Of a stretch of 64,000 bases of DNA, positions 21,168 to 32,699 are shown one piece after another; within the stretch, counting starts at the first letter, position 1; the number at the start of each line of letters is the position of its first letter. The position numbers and the translations under genes are program-made. This stretch comes from Oegoconia quadripuncta. Taxonomy: Eukaryota; Arthropoda; Insecta; Lepidoptera; Autostichidae. Location of the stretch: positions 35,184,036 through 35,248,035 of the forward strand of contig OX438748.1 of the NCBI GenBank assembly GCA_949316235.1, in the 5' to 3' direction. The notes beneath the pieces were generated by a model, which had not been told where the DNA came from, ran no database searches, and saw only the letters and a program-made list of their open reading frames with translations.

Positions 21168-21483
21168 AGCGTCGGTGGCTCAGAGGTTAAGACGTGGTCT
21201 CCTAATTTGGGAGGTCCGGGTTCAATTCCCAGGCTGACCATAGGTATACCAATGAGTTTTTAAAGTTAATTTAATTGCTTATGTGCATTGATCCGACTAC
21301 TCCTAAAACGGTGAAGGAAAACATCGTGAGGAAACCTGCATGCCCGAGAAATAAAAATTGAAAGGTATATGAAGTTCTCAACCCACCCAAGGGCTAGCGT
21401 GGTGGACTACGCACATACTCCCTGATATACGAGAGAAGGCCTATATCCCTGCAGTGGGATGTTTCCGGGCTGATGATGATGAT
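21168..21483 (+). mobile_element. SINE-D (tRNA-derived) with (TGA)n tail
   Basis: The head GCGTCGGTGGCTCAGAGG and B box GGGTTCAATTCCC are present. The body contains 'gaggaaacctgcatgcccga' and 'ctgcagtgggatgtttccgg', and it ends (TGA)n. This is a common lepidopteran SINE layout. Confidence 0.85.
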
Positions 21484-21508
21484 ATAAAACATAGTAGATA
21501 GTTTTCCC

Positions 21509-21788
21509 TTTTTTTTTTAATTTTATGCACAACGGCTTCGTACTTGAAGATAAAGCGTACTGACCCGGAAACCCAAACACATTTGAGGGACTGGCTATCT
21601 TATGTCTGACAACCGGAACACAACGATGCTATTAACATTGCTGCTTGGCAGCAGATTTAGATAAGATGGTGGTAGCTAGCCAGGCGGACATTTAAAATGC
21701 CCTACCACCAACCAAACCGAGTACTTAAACATGTAATCCGCTGGGGATCGAACCCCCCGTTGTTTACATTGAGCCACGGAGGCGGTTA
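21509..21788 (-). mobile_element. SINE-C
   Basis: Poly-T, then the inverted family body to the GAGCCACGGAGGCGGTT head. There is a small deletion near the B box. Confidence 0.88.
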
Positions 21789-22183
21789 AAAATCGTATAA
21801 ATCTCGGGATATCATTAACGTTTTTGGATATTTCTTTATTTACTTACAGCTAAGTAACTTCAATAATAAGTTACAGGAAAACAGGTAAACGCTAGGCACA
21901 CGATAAGAGGGTGGTAACGTTACTTTACGGCAGAATCAGAATTTCAAACATTGCCCGTTCTCGCCGAAAATTAAACAAACTGCATTTCAAAATGATTAAC
22001 ATAAGTTTCTAATAATTCAACCACTTTCTTCGTTACATTTTAAACACATTAATTACTTTATGTTAATTAAGTTTTTACAACGTTTTTGGTTGCGTCAGCC
22101 ATTTTTAATGTTTAAATTAAGATATTAAATGCAAAAATTAAAGCATTCTTGATGCAGGTACAGTAGTACGGTCTTCAGATATA

Positions 22184-22332
22184 ATGGTGTCGATTCGGAT
22201 GTACACCAACTAAACTAAACTAAAACCAGTTTTAAAGTAGTACTGTCTTTTTCTATCTGGAACAGTACGACGCGACGGCACCACTCCAAAACTGATTTTA
22301 GTTTAGTTGGTGTACATCCGAATCGACACCAG
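22184..22332. mobile_element. Short MITE, TA target
   Basis: A 149-bp element with TIRs of about 38 bp beginning (A/C)TGGTGTCGATTCGGATG and TA on each side (22182-22183, 22333-22334). This suggests a Tc1/mariner-type mover. Confidence 0.8.
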
Positions 22333-22624
22333 TATTTCATACTTAATTTTTTTTAAGCACCACGAATTAGCATTTGACCTCAATCACACCTGATGTTAAG
22401 TGAAGATTTATTTGAGAGACAAACGTTGCTTACATAAACATACATAAGTAGCGCATGTACTATTAAAATATTATATTATTTGTTAACCTGTTTGGTGTAG
22501 TGGTCACTAACCAATTCACTAATCGGTCGTCAGTTTATCTGTCCCTCCATCTGTCTGTCCGTCATGCATGACCATTGACCATTTTTTTGAAATTAATATC
22601 AAATGCGATAAATTTATGATTATT

Positions 22625-22872
22625 ACGACCTTTGGTGTAGTGGTTAGCAACTCTGACCACTATATCAAAAGGTTGCGGGTTCGAATCCCGCTAGGGGCAT
22701 ATGTTTGTGTGATAAATACGGACATGTGTACGCGAGATATGGATGTTATAAGTATTTATTTACAAAAAAAAATGTATTTATGTAGTATATAAACCATCTG
22801 CTATCCACTACACAAGCATATAGTTGCTTACTGTGGAACTAGATGGCGCTATGTGTATGTCTAAGGATATTT
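22625..22872 (+). mobile_element. SINE-B
   Basis: TTTGGTGTAGTGGTTAGC head, B box and body to the AT tail. A stub of another head (ACCTGTTTGGTGTAGTGG) lies at 22486-22504. Confidence 0.88.
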
Positions 22873-23056
22873 ATTTATTTAACCTACAGTCTCTTACGTT
22901 ACATAGTCTAGGGTGCATGAGATATATTACGAGACAATCAAATGCCGAAATCTTAACTGATGATAACAACAGATTCGAAAAACTAATACATTTCTTTAGA
23001 AATTCATATTTTGTATTGTGCCAAAGAAAAAGTAAATATATCAACATTGTGTAACC

Positions 23057-23960
23057 CAGTGGTAGGCAAAGTAAGGTCCGCGGGCCAGCTTCGGCCCGCG
23101 AAAGGATTTCACTCGGTCCGCCCGACGACGAAGGTCCTTCGAAATGAATAATATATGGCCCGCGATAATTATAATGTAATTTATAACTACCTGGATATAG
23201 GCAAAGGACAACAGCACAGGTCCATACATCTTTGGGCCAGTTTGTTGTCACTTCAATTAATAAATATAGTCTTAAACTCTTAGTATCAGACGTGCTAAAA
23301 ACCTAACACATATATTTTTAAAGGACTTTAGAAAAGAACAAAAGAGGTTTGAAATATGGTTTGGGGAACTTTGAAATTATATACTGGCAACATTAACCAC
23401 ATGCATTCTCACGCATGGAAACAAGATGCTAGGCCAAAGAAAAATTGTTTTTTCTTTCAAGAGTCGTCCGTCGCTCGCTCGCTGTTGCTGGTATCCCCAT
23501 GGACGTAACAGTTTGATTGTTACGTCCATGGTTATCCCTACTTAAATTATAACCTCACGGTCAAAAATGTCAGTTGTCAGTTGTCACTTGTCTATTTTTT
23601 TTTTTTTGGAAAGAATTTAGTTTTTGTATAGTTTGTGAGCCAAAATGTTTTCTGAGAGCGATATTTTCAAATATTTCTTATAACTATACTAAGGTTCCAA
23701 AAATTCTTTTGAATAGCTAAATTGATAGTCTTTAGTACCGGCTTTTTTTAGGTGTACCTTTTATTAGGTGACAAAACACTGGCCCAAAAATGCGGATGTC
23801 TTTTTTTGCTGAATCGATTTTGATGAAAGTCGCGGGCGGAAAGCTAGTGTTTTTATAATATGATTAAAGGATTTCAAAACACTCATATTATCAATAGGTA
23901 ATTATGGCCCTCCTCTGAAATTTCTTCTGGCCCCCTATGAAGAAACTTTGCCCACCACTG
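23057..23960. mobile_element. hAT-like non-autonomous element
   Basis: Ends CAGTGGTAGGCAAAGT and ACTTTGCCCACCACTG are typical of hAT elements. The subterminal sequence is GC-rich with GGCCCGCG repeats. Flanks share TAACC but not a clean 8-bp duplication, so it is old or a composite. It contains a Helitron-like CTAG end at 23843 and a 14-bp perfect hairpin at 23497-23531. Confidence 0.65.
23497..23531. repeat. 14-bp perfect hairpin
   Basis: CCATGGACGTAACA, loop GTTTGAT, then its exact complement. Confidence 0.9.
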
Positions 23961-24195
23961 GCTAACCTATTATTGTATAGTTTACATGTGCGCTTGATGA
24001 AACCGTTTTGCTGGCATAGGTAGAACTACCCACGAAATGATAGCTATAACAGGGAAAAACAAGAATATCAAGCTGTAGTTGTTTCGGTACCGATATTGTA
24101 AAGTAGTGCGAACAGTTTTGTGTTCCTCAGGTAACCGATAATCGTTGAAACGATTGTCGTAGGCCACCCCACCGTGATCCGTTTGAATGATTGTG

Positions 24196-24517
24196 TTTTT
24201 TTTTATGCACAACGGTTTAGCACTTGACCTCAATCACAGTGAAGATGAGGCCGAAGGTGGAAGCGTACTGACCCGGAAACCCCAACATATTTGGGGGACT
24301 GGCTATCTTATCTCTGACAACCGGAATACAACAATGCTATTAACATTGCTGCTTGGCGGGAGATTTAGATAAGATGGTGGTAGCTAGCCAGGCGAACATT
24401 TAAAATGCCCTACTACCAACCAAACCGAGTACTAAACATGTAACCCGCTGGGAATCGAACCCGCGATCTCCGATTCGTAAGCCCAATGTTGTTTACATAG
24501 AGCCACGGAGGTGGTTT
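24196..24517 (-). mobile_element. SINE-C, near full length
   Basis: Poly-T, 'atgcacaacggtttagcact' body, B box (inverted GGGAATCGAACCC) and head CACGGAGGTGGTT. Confidence 0.9.
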
Positions 24518-24806
24518 ACCGGAGACCTACATAACTTTAAAAAAAAACGGCCACTTTTTTTATAATCATGAATATGAATATAAAGCTATTTAGATAATAT
24601 TTATAATTAGCTTTTAGGCTTCCCGAGTGCAGGACAGAGCAATTTTGTTGATTTATTCTGTATTTAAAAAGAAATCTTCATTTAGGGCGCCACTGGACGG
24701 AATAACCCCTCTTAAAAGATCAGAATATAAATCAACTACACCTTGACATTCTTGTTTATTTGCAGCATCGATTGTCATAGGGTGCCCCCCTCAATAGAGT
24801 CACTTA

Positions 24807-25034
24807 TAGTTCTCGAGGCGTAAGCTCAGCTTTGCATTTGTGTGAGTGACGTCAAGCTGCTAGCGGTACAAGAGGTGAAGTGCGGCATGTGCGCGGCAGG
24901 GAAGCGACGCGCAGCGGACACGCCGCGCCTCAGGCCGCGTTTAAACAATGCGCGGGACGCGCTGCGCCACAAGCCGTATCTCTATCTGTGTGCACTCACA
25001 CAAATGCAAAGCTGATCTTACGCCTCGAGAACTG
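24807..25034. mobile_element. 228-bp GC-rich MITE, copy 1
   Basis: TIRs of about 42 bp begin (C/T)AGTTCTCGAGGCGTAAG, with TA on both sides (24805-24806, 25035-25036). Apart from the first base it appears identical to 56868-57095. The interior is markedly GC-rich against AT-rich surroundings. Confidence 0.92.
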
Positions 25035-25036
25035 TA

Positions 25037-25374
25037 GGCCCGTATTAATAAACCAATCTCAATTCAAGTCTTGAGGCGAGAGAGGTATCACCCGAGATGC
25101 GTCTTAAGCAGTTGACGCTATCTCAAGCTCCGTGCTAATTTATAAACCAATCTTGACGTCTACTCAGCTGAGACCACTTCTCAAGAATTCGCCTCAGCGG
25201 CGAATGAATGATAGTCTTGAGTTTCGTTTATTAATACGTGCACCACTCAAGTGAGTACTGCTTGAGTATGCACGTGCTTTTCAGATCTCAAGTTAGGTTT
25301 ATTAATCAACACGTTTACTTGAGACCGGTCCCAAGACTGTTCTCAATCTTGAGAATGGTTTATTAATACGGGCC
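25037..25374. mobile_element. MITE with GGCCCGTATTAATAAACCA ends
   Basis: The 338-bp element has TIRs of at least 20 bp. TTA follows the right end (25375-25377). The left TTA is recovered once the 228-bp MITE is removed (TT from its left flank plus TA), which suggests a 3-bp TTA target as in PIF/Harbinger. A truncated inverted copy is at 61547 and a decayed one at 41162. Confidence 0.85.
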
Positions 25375-25377
25375 TTA

Positions 25378-25840
25378 GAATGTCTGATAATCTTTCCCAT
25401 ATTCACACGATAAGAAGTTCTTGCAAAAGAACATTCAAAAAAGATGTTCTATATTTAGTACAAAATACTGAAACCGCTACGAAAACGCAATTAAAACCGA
25501 TCGAATCTTCGGTAACGTTTGATGCAAATTGTCTGATGATCGGTTACGTCAGTCACCGAATGTTTTGTCTTTATTTCATCGGTGTCATATTCTAAACGTA
25601 ACAAAAGACGTTCGATTTACGTAAGATAATATAAATCTGTTGTTGTTGTTGTTGTTAAATTCGCCACTTATTGGCAGGCAAAGATCAAAAGACCATACAG
25701 CCTTGTCTTTCGTATTTGTCTTCATTGGTATTATGGTTTTTAGAGGCCTGAGCCAAGTCTTATTTATATATAGGCATTACACCATGTCTGTCGTATATCA
25801 AGATATTCAGGCCAAAGCCTCTGGTATTGACACATTGCAT
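25378..25840. other. Unassigned; includes an E-like retroposon tail
   Basis: 25665-25720 resembles the 3' part of retroposon E (GGCAAAGATCAAAAGACC...CCATACAGCC). A (TTG)n run is at 25638. Confidence 0.45.
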
Positions 25841-26232
25841 TTTTTTTTCGTTTTATTCTCTCCTCTCGGAGAAGGCAAAGGGATCGAAGACCATACAGCC
25901 ATGTCTTATTTCTCTTATTTCTTCACTTTATAAGTCAGTCTCGGTCAAAACAAGTAATTCGTCGTATACTTGGCGTATACAGAGTCTAGTCACGGTCAAG
26001 TCATTCTTCAGTAAAATGGCAGAATGCTTTACAAAAGATTTTGGCGGCTTCTTGTGGGAACCCGAAAGCTTCGTTACGCACTTTAATTTACACTTCCCTT
26101 CGCTTGTACACCATCACTAACGTTTGCTGCACAATATTCTGCCATTATTAAGCTTCAAAAGTTAGAATGAGCAAATTATAAGAATTATAAAGAAAAATGC
26201 AACTTCACTCGCCGAGATCCCGTCAATAAGCC
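25841..26232 (-). mobile_element. Retroposon E copy 2
   Basis: Full-length copy with a 13-bp target duplication TGACACATTGCAT (25828-25840) / TGACACACTGCAT (26233-26245), one mismatch. Confidence 0.88.
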
Positions 26233-26322
26233 TGACACACTGCATTGTTTCCCTGTCATCGTGTAAAAAGGTTAGCATACAACATGATCGCCCACAATCC
26301 ATGGTTAATTAATTATACCCAA

Positions 26323-26428
26323 AGGTTGCATGGAAGAGATCTCCAAATTGTACGTTATACTCCTACCACTGCGGTAACTATATTTTCTTTTCTGTTGTGC
26401 AATAAAGTGTATTTCTATTGTATTGTAT
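26323..26428 (+). mobile_element. LINE 3' end
   Basis: 'gcatggaagagatctccaaa' followed by TGTGCAATAAAGTGTATTTC and a TTGTA tail. Confidence 0.6.
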
Positions 26429-26429
26429 A

Positions 26430-27019
26430 AATTCTGTTACAGGATATTGATGACAAAAAATATTGATTTTACTGACTGTAAGACTCAAAAATACTGACTT
26501 TACTAACGATTTTTAGGAAAAACTGACTTTTACTGAGTTTACTACCGTTTTCGACCCCTACGATGATCGTTACGTCTACCTATTTTTCCCCAAGCAACGT
26601 CCAAGGTTTGAGTTCCAGCCTTCGCCTGTCAGCACTAGTTCGTCGTCAAAAAAAACTCCATACCAGCAGATAAAACGGCAAAATTCCGAACAATTTGCAT
26701 ACATAAGCCATTTTCGTCGCTTTAGGCTATTTACACCATTTCTAAGGATGTCATAATAGCTTTCGGTTAAAGACAAACAGTCATCTCTAGCTGCGTACGC
26801 GCATGTTGCGTCAGGCGAAAGTTTACGCACTACGTGATCCGAGTGTTTAATGTTGATATAACATCTTATTGTGGCTATTGTATTTGGTAACGGTAACGGT
26901 ATTGATAACTCTTACAATACAGAATGGATGTGTACTTGACCTCAATTTTTGATTTTAAGTGAAGAGAGAGACGAGATGAGAGTATCCAAAATCGGACAAA
27001 ACGACACCTATAAAGTTGT
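26430..27019. other. Unassigned stretch
   Basis: No gene recognised. 'tactgactttactgacg'-like wording recurs near 54000, which suggests an old repeat. Confidence 0.4.
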
Positions 27020-27203
27020 TTTTTTTTTATGCATATCGATCACACCTTAAGGCCATTTGGGGTACTGGCTATCTTTGACAACCGGAACACAACAATGTTT
27101 TTAACATTGCTGTTTGGCGGCAGATTTAGATAAGATGGTGGCTGGCCAGGCGGACATTTAAAATGCCCTACCACCAATCAAACCGAGTACGAAACATGTT
27201 TGA
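27020..27203 (-). mobile_element. SINE-C, truncated at its 5' end
   Basis: Poly-T and body, stopping at the ACATGTTT position before the tRNA-like head. Confidence 0.8.
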
Positions 27204-27809
27204 TTTTTATCATTTGCAACTGGCTCCACACAAGGTACAGCTGGCTTGGTGCACTCCTCACTAATTTTGGGGCGGGGGCAGAGTTTGTCAACCATCTGGT
27301 ATCCATAATACAAGTAAGTATGCTTATTGTATACAAGGATATATATTATCGCATCTGTCATTTCAACACATCAGAATAATACAACATACCTACCTAAACA
27401 AAACTTTGAATCCATTAATAAGTAGTATTAGATAACGGTGTCTGCATCTGGATTGAGACCCCATTTTTCAAATTATTGCGAAATGAGATAACACTTACAG
27501 GGATTTTAGTAAAAGCAGGTAAAACATTAAGCAAAGATTCTTAAATTTCTTAAACGTGAACCAAAACCGTTACGATCAAATAACTTGGACTCTCAATTCT
27601 GACGCCTGCCTAAAGTGGCATAGCCTAAATCTTAGAAAATACTATCCCTGGGATAATAATTTTTATTCGAAAATTTAGTTATGATTTTCTTAAATAAATT
27701 CAGAAATTCCCAAATCTCAAGAATGCGATATAACAGATTTATGGCGGTTTAGCTTGAGCCCTCAATTCATAAACATCTGAACTGAGGAATCTGCAAAACA
27801 TGAATAATA
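27204..27809. other. Unassigned stretch
   Basis: A small SINE-B-like piece ('accatctggtatccataata') is at about 27290. Otherwise nothing. Confidence 0.4.
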
Positions 27810-28054
27810 AATGAATAATAAATAAATAATAAATATTTCGGACACTTACACCAATCATCTAGTCCCAAACTAAGCAAAGCTTGTACTATGGATACTAGAT
27901 AACGGATAAACATACGTAAATATGTATATCAACATCCATGACTCGGGAATAAATGTTCGTATTCATCACACAAATATTTACCCGTCGTGGGATTCGAACC
28001 CGCAACCGTTGGTTTCGCTGACATGATCACTATCCACTACACCAACCGGTCGTC
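27810..28054 (-). mobile_element. SINE-A, full length
   Basis: AT tail, inverted body, B box (GGGATTCGAACCCGCAACCG on +) and head ACCAACCGGTCGTC. Confidence 0.9.
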
Positions 28055-28699
28055 AATGAATTTATATGGATTGAGCAAATGCACCCGGAAACGGTTTATA
28101 GCGTGGCGATTATGGGACCCCCCGCCCCATTGAACAGCAGACAGCATGTAATGGATATGGAGAACTGAAAGACTAGGATATAATGATAATGATGGATGAC
28201 ATTCTTGCTCAAATAACGGAACCTACTTCCTGATAACTTACACATCATAACCCTCTATTTCGCCTTCGGTTAAAAAGAAACAATATTACAATAACTTTAT
28301 CCAACGAAAGAAACGTAATCGATCTAATATCACTTTTTAAACGCGACGAAAGTGACAGTTGGCCGCCATCTTGGATTACCCGTCATCGAGTCGCGCGCGC
28401 AGAAGCGCATAGCTCACGCTCGGCTGAACAAAGTGATGCGGTAACAGTGGACCGCTCATTAATATTGCATACGCCGATGAGGTCAATGAATCAAGTGTCA
28501 AGCTTGAACGGTTTGAATATGATAAGCAAAGAGGTCGAGGAATCTATTGAAATTGCAAAGAGCAACCCCACACATTTCTTTCGTTGAGAAAAAAAAATCT
28601 TATTTAGTTAAACTCCAGTTTTTGAGCATATTTATGTATGATTTTTGTTTAAGAGTTTTTGTAGCTTATGGTATTTTTAAACTAATTCAAAATAGGAGG
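28055..28699. other. Unassigned stretch with GC-rich, promoter-like patch
   Basis: 28340-28470 includes GTTGGCCGCCATCTTGGATT (a YY1-like core) and GAGTCGCGCGCGCAGAAGCGC. It may be a promoter or 5' UTR, but no linked coding exon was found. Confidence 0.35.
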
Positions 28700-29272
28700 A
28701 GGCTGTCTTGGCTTTTAAAGAAATTAATATATTAACATTAGCATCGCAATATATTTACGAAAACTTAATGTATGTAAGAAAAAATATAGAATCGTTTAAG
28801 AAAAATAGTGATATACATAATATTAATACCAGATATAAAAATAAACTTGCTGTTCATGCCAGCCGTTTACACAAAGTCACTAAGTCATTTAAGGGGCAAT
28901 GTATACGCTTTTATAATAAGGTTCCAGTGGACATTCAAAATTTACCTTTAAATAAATTTAAAACCATCATAAAACAGACATTATTTACCAAAGGCTATTA
29001 TAAAATTTCTGACTATCTGGATGATAAGCAAGCATGGACATAGACCGCTCGGCGATATTCAGCCTAATTATACAATGTAATATAAATGTAACCGAAACTT
29101 ATTTAAAAGAGCAACCGTTGAGTTTCTTGCTCGTTCTTCTCTGGGGAATCTGCTTTGCGAATGAGCAATAATGTCAATAATTTTAATATTAAGATAAAAA
29201 ATGTGACGTTTTCAAGTGATAATCTTTATCCTACGAAATAAATATTTTTTGACTTTGACTTTGTCTGTTTGT
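28700..29272 (+). mobile_element. CR1/Jockey-group LINE, 5'-truncated
   Basis: Last 110 or so codons, the 3' UTR and a GACTTT simple tail. Same family as 16672-17648 (-) and 52744-53461. Confidence 0.85.
28708..29043 (+). pseudogene. Reverse transcriptase C-terminus (LINE)
   Basis: About 110 residues, uninterrupted, with RLHKVTKSFKGQCIRFYNKV and the final DKQAWT shared with the copies at 17 kb and 53 kb. It lacks all catalytic domains. Confidence 0.8.
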
Positions 29273-29813
29273 ATTTTTTTGTATATGAACCCTCGACTGG
29301 ATTGTTAACCGATTTTTAACCCTCGACGAAAAAAAGGGTGCGATTTGTTTGACGGCGTCGTTATGTTTGTGTCTATAGTTGTTGTCCGGACATACCTCAG
29401 TAGTCTGTGGTCCAATTTGATTGCGGTTTATTATATTAAAAAATAATTGAGAGGTTCTGAGCTATGTTTAATGAAAATTGGTTAAGCCGTTTGGAAAATA
29501 TTCTTTTCTTTGATGTCCGTTACGAGTGGAAAATCAATAAATCCCTTCATAGTACGTACGACTTAAAAAGCAGGTTCTCAATTTTTTTTTATAAAACATG
29601 TCTATGAACCACCGCTAGAAAATCCGCTTTAAAATAAAAACCACACCCAAATCGTTTCACCCATTTAAGGGCTACGGTGTCACAGATAGATACACAACAA
29701 CGGGTCGGGGTAAAAACGGGCCAAGTGCCAAAGCACCCGAAATATGTATAGATTTGTATTGTCACTGGCCTTCTTACACAAACTCAACAGCAACTTGCAC
29801 GCGGTAACTAACT
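29273..29813. other. Unassigned, old repeat
   Basis: 'ttgacggcgtcgttatg', 'cagtagtctgtggtcc' and similar phrases match the arms of the 43.2-44.0 kb foldback loosely. Confidence 0.4.
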
Positions 29814-30208
29814 TCTTTTTTTTTCGTATTATTCTCTCCTCTAGGAGAAGGCAAAGGGATCTAGCCCATAACAGCCATGTCTTATTTCTCTTATTTCTTC
29901 AGTTTGTAAGTCAGTCTCAGTCAAAACAAGTAATTCGTCGTATACTTGGCGTATACAGAGTCTAGTCACGGTCAAGTCATTTTTCAGTAAAGTGGCAGAA
30001 TGCTTTACACAAGATTTTGGCGGCTTCTTGTGGGAACCCGAAAGCTCCGTTACGCACTTTAATTTACACTTCCCTTCACTTGTACACCATCACTAACGTT
30101 TGCTGCACAATATTCTGCCATTATTAAGCTTCAAAAGTTAGAATGCACAAATTATAAGAATTATAAAGAAAAATGCAACTTCACTCGCCGAGTTCCCGGC
30201 AAAAAGCC
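29814..30208 (-). mobile_element. Retroposon E copy 3
   Basis: Full length, with target duplication GGTAACTAACT (29803-29813) / GGTAATTAACT (30209-30219). Confidence 0.88.
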
Positions 30209-30447
30209 GGTAATTAACTGCTAATGACTGATGAGCCCCTTCAAATTTGGAACAGCACCTTTAAATTCGGATACACAACTTCAGGGCTATCGTGACTTAG
30301 GAGTTAATTGTAAATTCCAATAGGTGTAATCATGGGATTCGAAACAACATTCCGATGTGATCGACGCGTGATTTACGCAACTGCGTACGCTAGTGTTGTT
30401 CGAATATAAAATCGATGGTATCGATAGACTTTTACAAATTTTTTATT

Positions 30448-30600
30448 TTATTTATTCGGAAAACCAACAGCTGCAATAACACCAATAGAGACTATTATAG
30501 GAAACAGAGAGCCAATTACAGGTCCTCACAAATAGAAATATATTATATAATTCGATAACATGCATTATCACAGTTGTACATTTTTTGCCCTCGCGGTATA
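30448..30600 (-). mobile_element. LINE-G 3' UTR
   Basis: Inverted match to 60400-60550 ('aaccaacagctgcaataaca', 'gccaattacaggtcctcaca'). The coding part is missing. Confidence 0.75.
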
Positions 30601-31071
30601 TGTACAGTTATCTATGGACAAGATTCAATTATCGCCAAAAAAAAGAATGATTTATAAATTAAATGAAGCTATCAAAGAATTGTTGATTTAATTGACGCCT
30701 CGCTGACATAAAACTAGTGTTAAAAAGATCTATATCGAACTTCGAAATGTGGTTACCTTGTCCAATGATCAAGTGATTTAAACCAATTGATCTCCTGTTT
30801 CCTCTAAGAATGAGCAATAGTCAATATAGTGCTGTAAATGCTTATTTATTGTTATTAAAAATTTAATTGTTTACATCTCTGTTTGTATTTATTAAAGATG
30901 TATGGGTCTTATTGTATCATGTATGTTTGTTTCTTTTCTGTATGTATACCACTTTATGCAATAAACTTTTTATCGATGTATCAATAGACAGCAAAGACAT
31001 TGTTTACAGCAATCAAAAGAAGTAAAACTGAAGCATTACGAGTATTTTTGTTGCGTTTTCTGCTTCTAATC
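30601..31071. other. Unassigned stretch
   Basis: A TGCAATAAACTTTTTATCG end near 30955 suggests another decayed LINE tail. No gene recognised. Confidence 0.4.
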
Positions 31072-31535
31072 AAATCAAATAAAAAATGCTTTATTTTGTA
31101 GGTACACAGGGTACACTTAAAATAGTCAGATTTTACATTTTTAAAGGCAATTTTCCAAAAAGCAAGAAACTCGAGAGGTTATTTTTTTATAGATTATTAT
31201 TTTATATTATAATATTTCATTATTAATTGTGAAATAGCCTGGTTATGCGAACGGGCTGGTTATGTCCATGAATGTTTATCATCTAAATGATCTGATATTT
31301 TATAATATGCTTTTTTAATAAGTTTCTGTTTTATAGTATCCTTAAATTTATTGAAAGGAAGATTTTGTATATCAACAAGAACCTTATTGAAAAAGCGTAT
31401 ACATAACCCTTTGAATGAATTACTGACTTTGCGGAGGCGACTTATGTGACCTGCAAGTTTATCTTTATTTCTTGTATTGACATCACGTTTATCACTACTT
31501 TTCCTAAATGATGCTATATTTTTTTCAGAGAAGAA
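31072..31535 (-). mobile_element. CR1/Jockey-group LINE, 3' end with internal deletion
   Basis: Matches 16690-17210 but lacks about 45 bp in the UTR. The C-terminal coding part is readable to about 31500. Confidence 0.8.
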
Positions 31536-31640
31536 TGAGCAAGCAAACTAACTAAATTAATAATGTTACAATCGTGTTGTAATGTTATATCTTGGCCTCG
31601 TTGGTTACTGTAGTGTAGAAGTGAACACTATTGATGAATC

Positions 31641-31930
31641 AACCGCCTCCGTGGCTCAATGTAAACAACATTGGGTTTGCGATTCGGTGGTCGTGGGTTC
31701 GATCCCCAGCGAGGTACATATTTCAGTGCTCGGTTTGGTTCGTGGTAGGGCATTTTAAATGTCCGCCTGTCTAGCTACCACAATCTTTTCTAAATCTGCC
31801 GCCAAGCAGAAATGTTAATGGCATTGTTGTGTTCCGGTTGTCAGAGATAAGATAGCCAGTCCCCCAAATGTGTTGGGGTTTCCGAGTCAGTACGCTTCGA
31901 CCTCATCTTCAGTTGCGCTTAAAAAAAAAT
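31641..31930 (+). mobile_element. SINE-C
   Basis: AACCGCCTCCGTGGCTCAAT head, B box GGGTTCGATCCCCAGCG and body. The last third is slightly truncated before the A tail. Confidence 0.88.
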
Positions 31931-32280
31931 ATCGACTTTTTAACAGCACTACCGCACACCGTGCGTGCTCGTTCACTTGACGCTTCAGTTGAACGATAGC
32001 TGTTATTACGTTGTCAAGTTTTGAGGGACGATGAAGAAGCTAGGCAAATAACTTGGTGGTTGCATAAATTGTAATATAATATGAAGATGTGATTAACTTG
32101 CATTGGCTCCTGACAGCCATATATCAGGGAGTCTTTTTTATTTTTGTGTACTTATGTGTTTTATTTTATAATGTTTTTTTTTTTGTTCAAGTGATCAAAA
32201 TGTTGAAAGGTACTTTAAACTTACTTCTATAATTTTGTCGTATCGAAATGAAATTTTGTATGTATATGTAATTCTTTGGA

Positions 32281-32440
32281 GCTGATCTGATGATGGAGCC
32301 AGGAGGTGGATGGTGAAATTCTGAAGTGGCTACTAGTAAACCCCTCGAGTTTGGTCTCATAGGATTCGTTTTGACGAGTCCAATATATTACACTTGGTGT
32401 CGACGATCTGATGATGGAGCCAGGAGATGGATGGTGGAAA
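32281..32440. repeat. Repeated 'gatggagccaggag' block
   Basis: ATCTGATGATGGAGCCAGGA(G) followed by GTGGATGGTG occurs twice, about 120 bp apart (32285 and 32405). It is a decayed tandem repeat. Confidence 0.7.
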
Positions 32441-32464
32441 TTAAGCGTGTTTTTTTACTTTTTT

Positions 32465-32699
32465 ATAAATAAATAAATATTTCGGACACTTATCAATCAT
32501 CTGGTCCCAAACTAAGCAAAGCTTGTACTATGGATACTAGACAACGGATCATACATAAATATTTATATTTAAACATCCATGACTCAGGAATACATGTTCA
32601 TATTCGTCACACAAACATTTACCGTTCGCGGGATTCGAACCCGCAACCGTTGGTTTCGCTGACATAGTGACCCACTATCCACTACACCAATCGGTCGTC
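32465..32699 (-). mobile_element. SINE-A
   Basis: Complete from AT tail to the ACCAATCGGTCGTC head, inverted. Confidence 0.9.

Noticed and set aside
22871..23251. 126-codon - strand open frame
   Set aside because: It spans the junction of a SINE-B flank and the end of a hAT-like element, and is non-coding in character.
24880..25074. GC-rich open frame starting MRHVRGRE, repeated at 56941
   Set aside because: It lies within the 228-bp MITE. Identity reflects the transposon copy, not a conserved gene.
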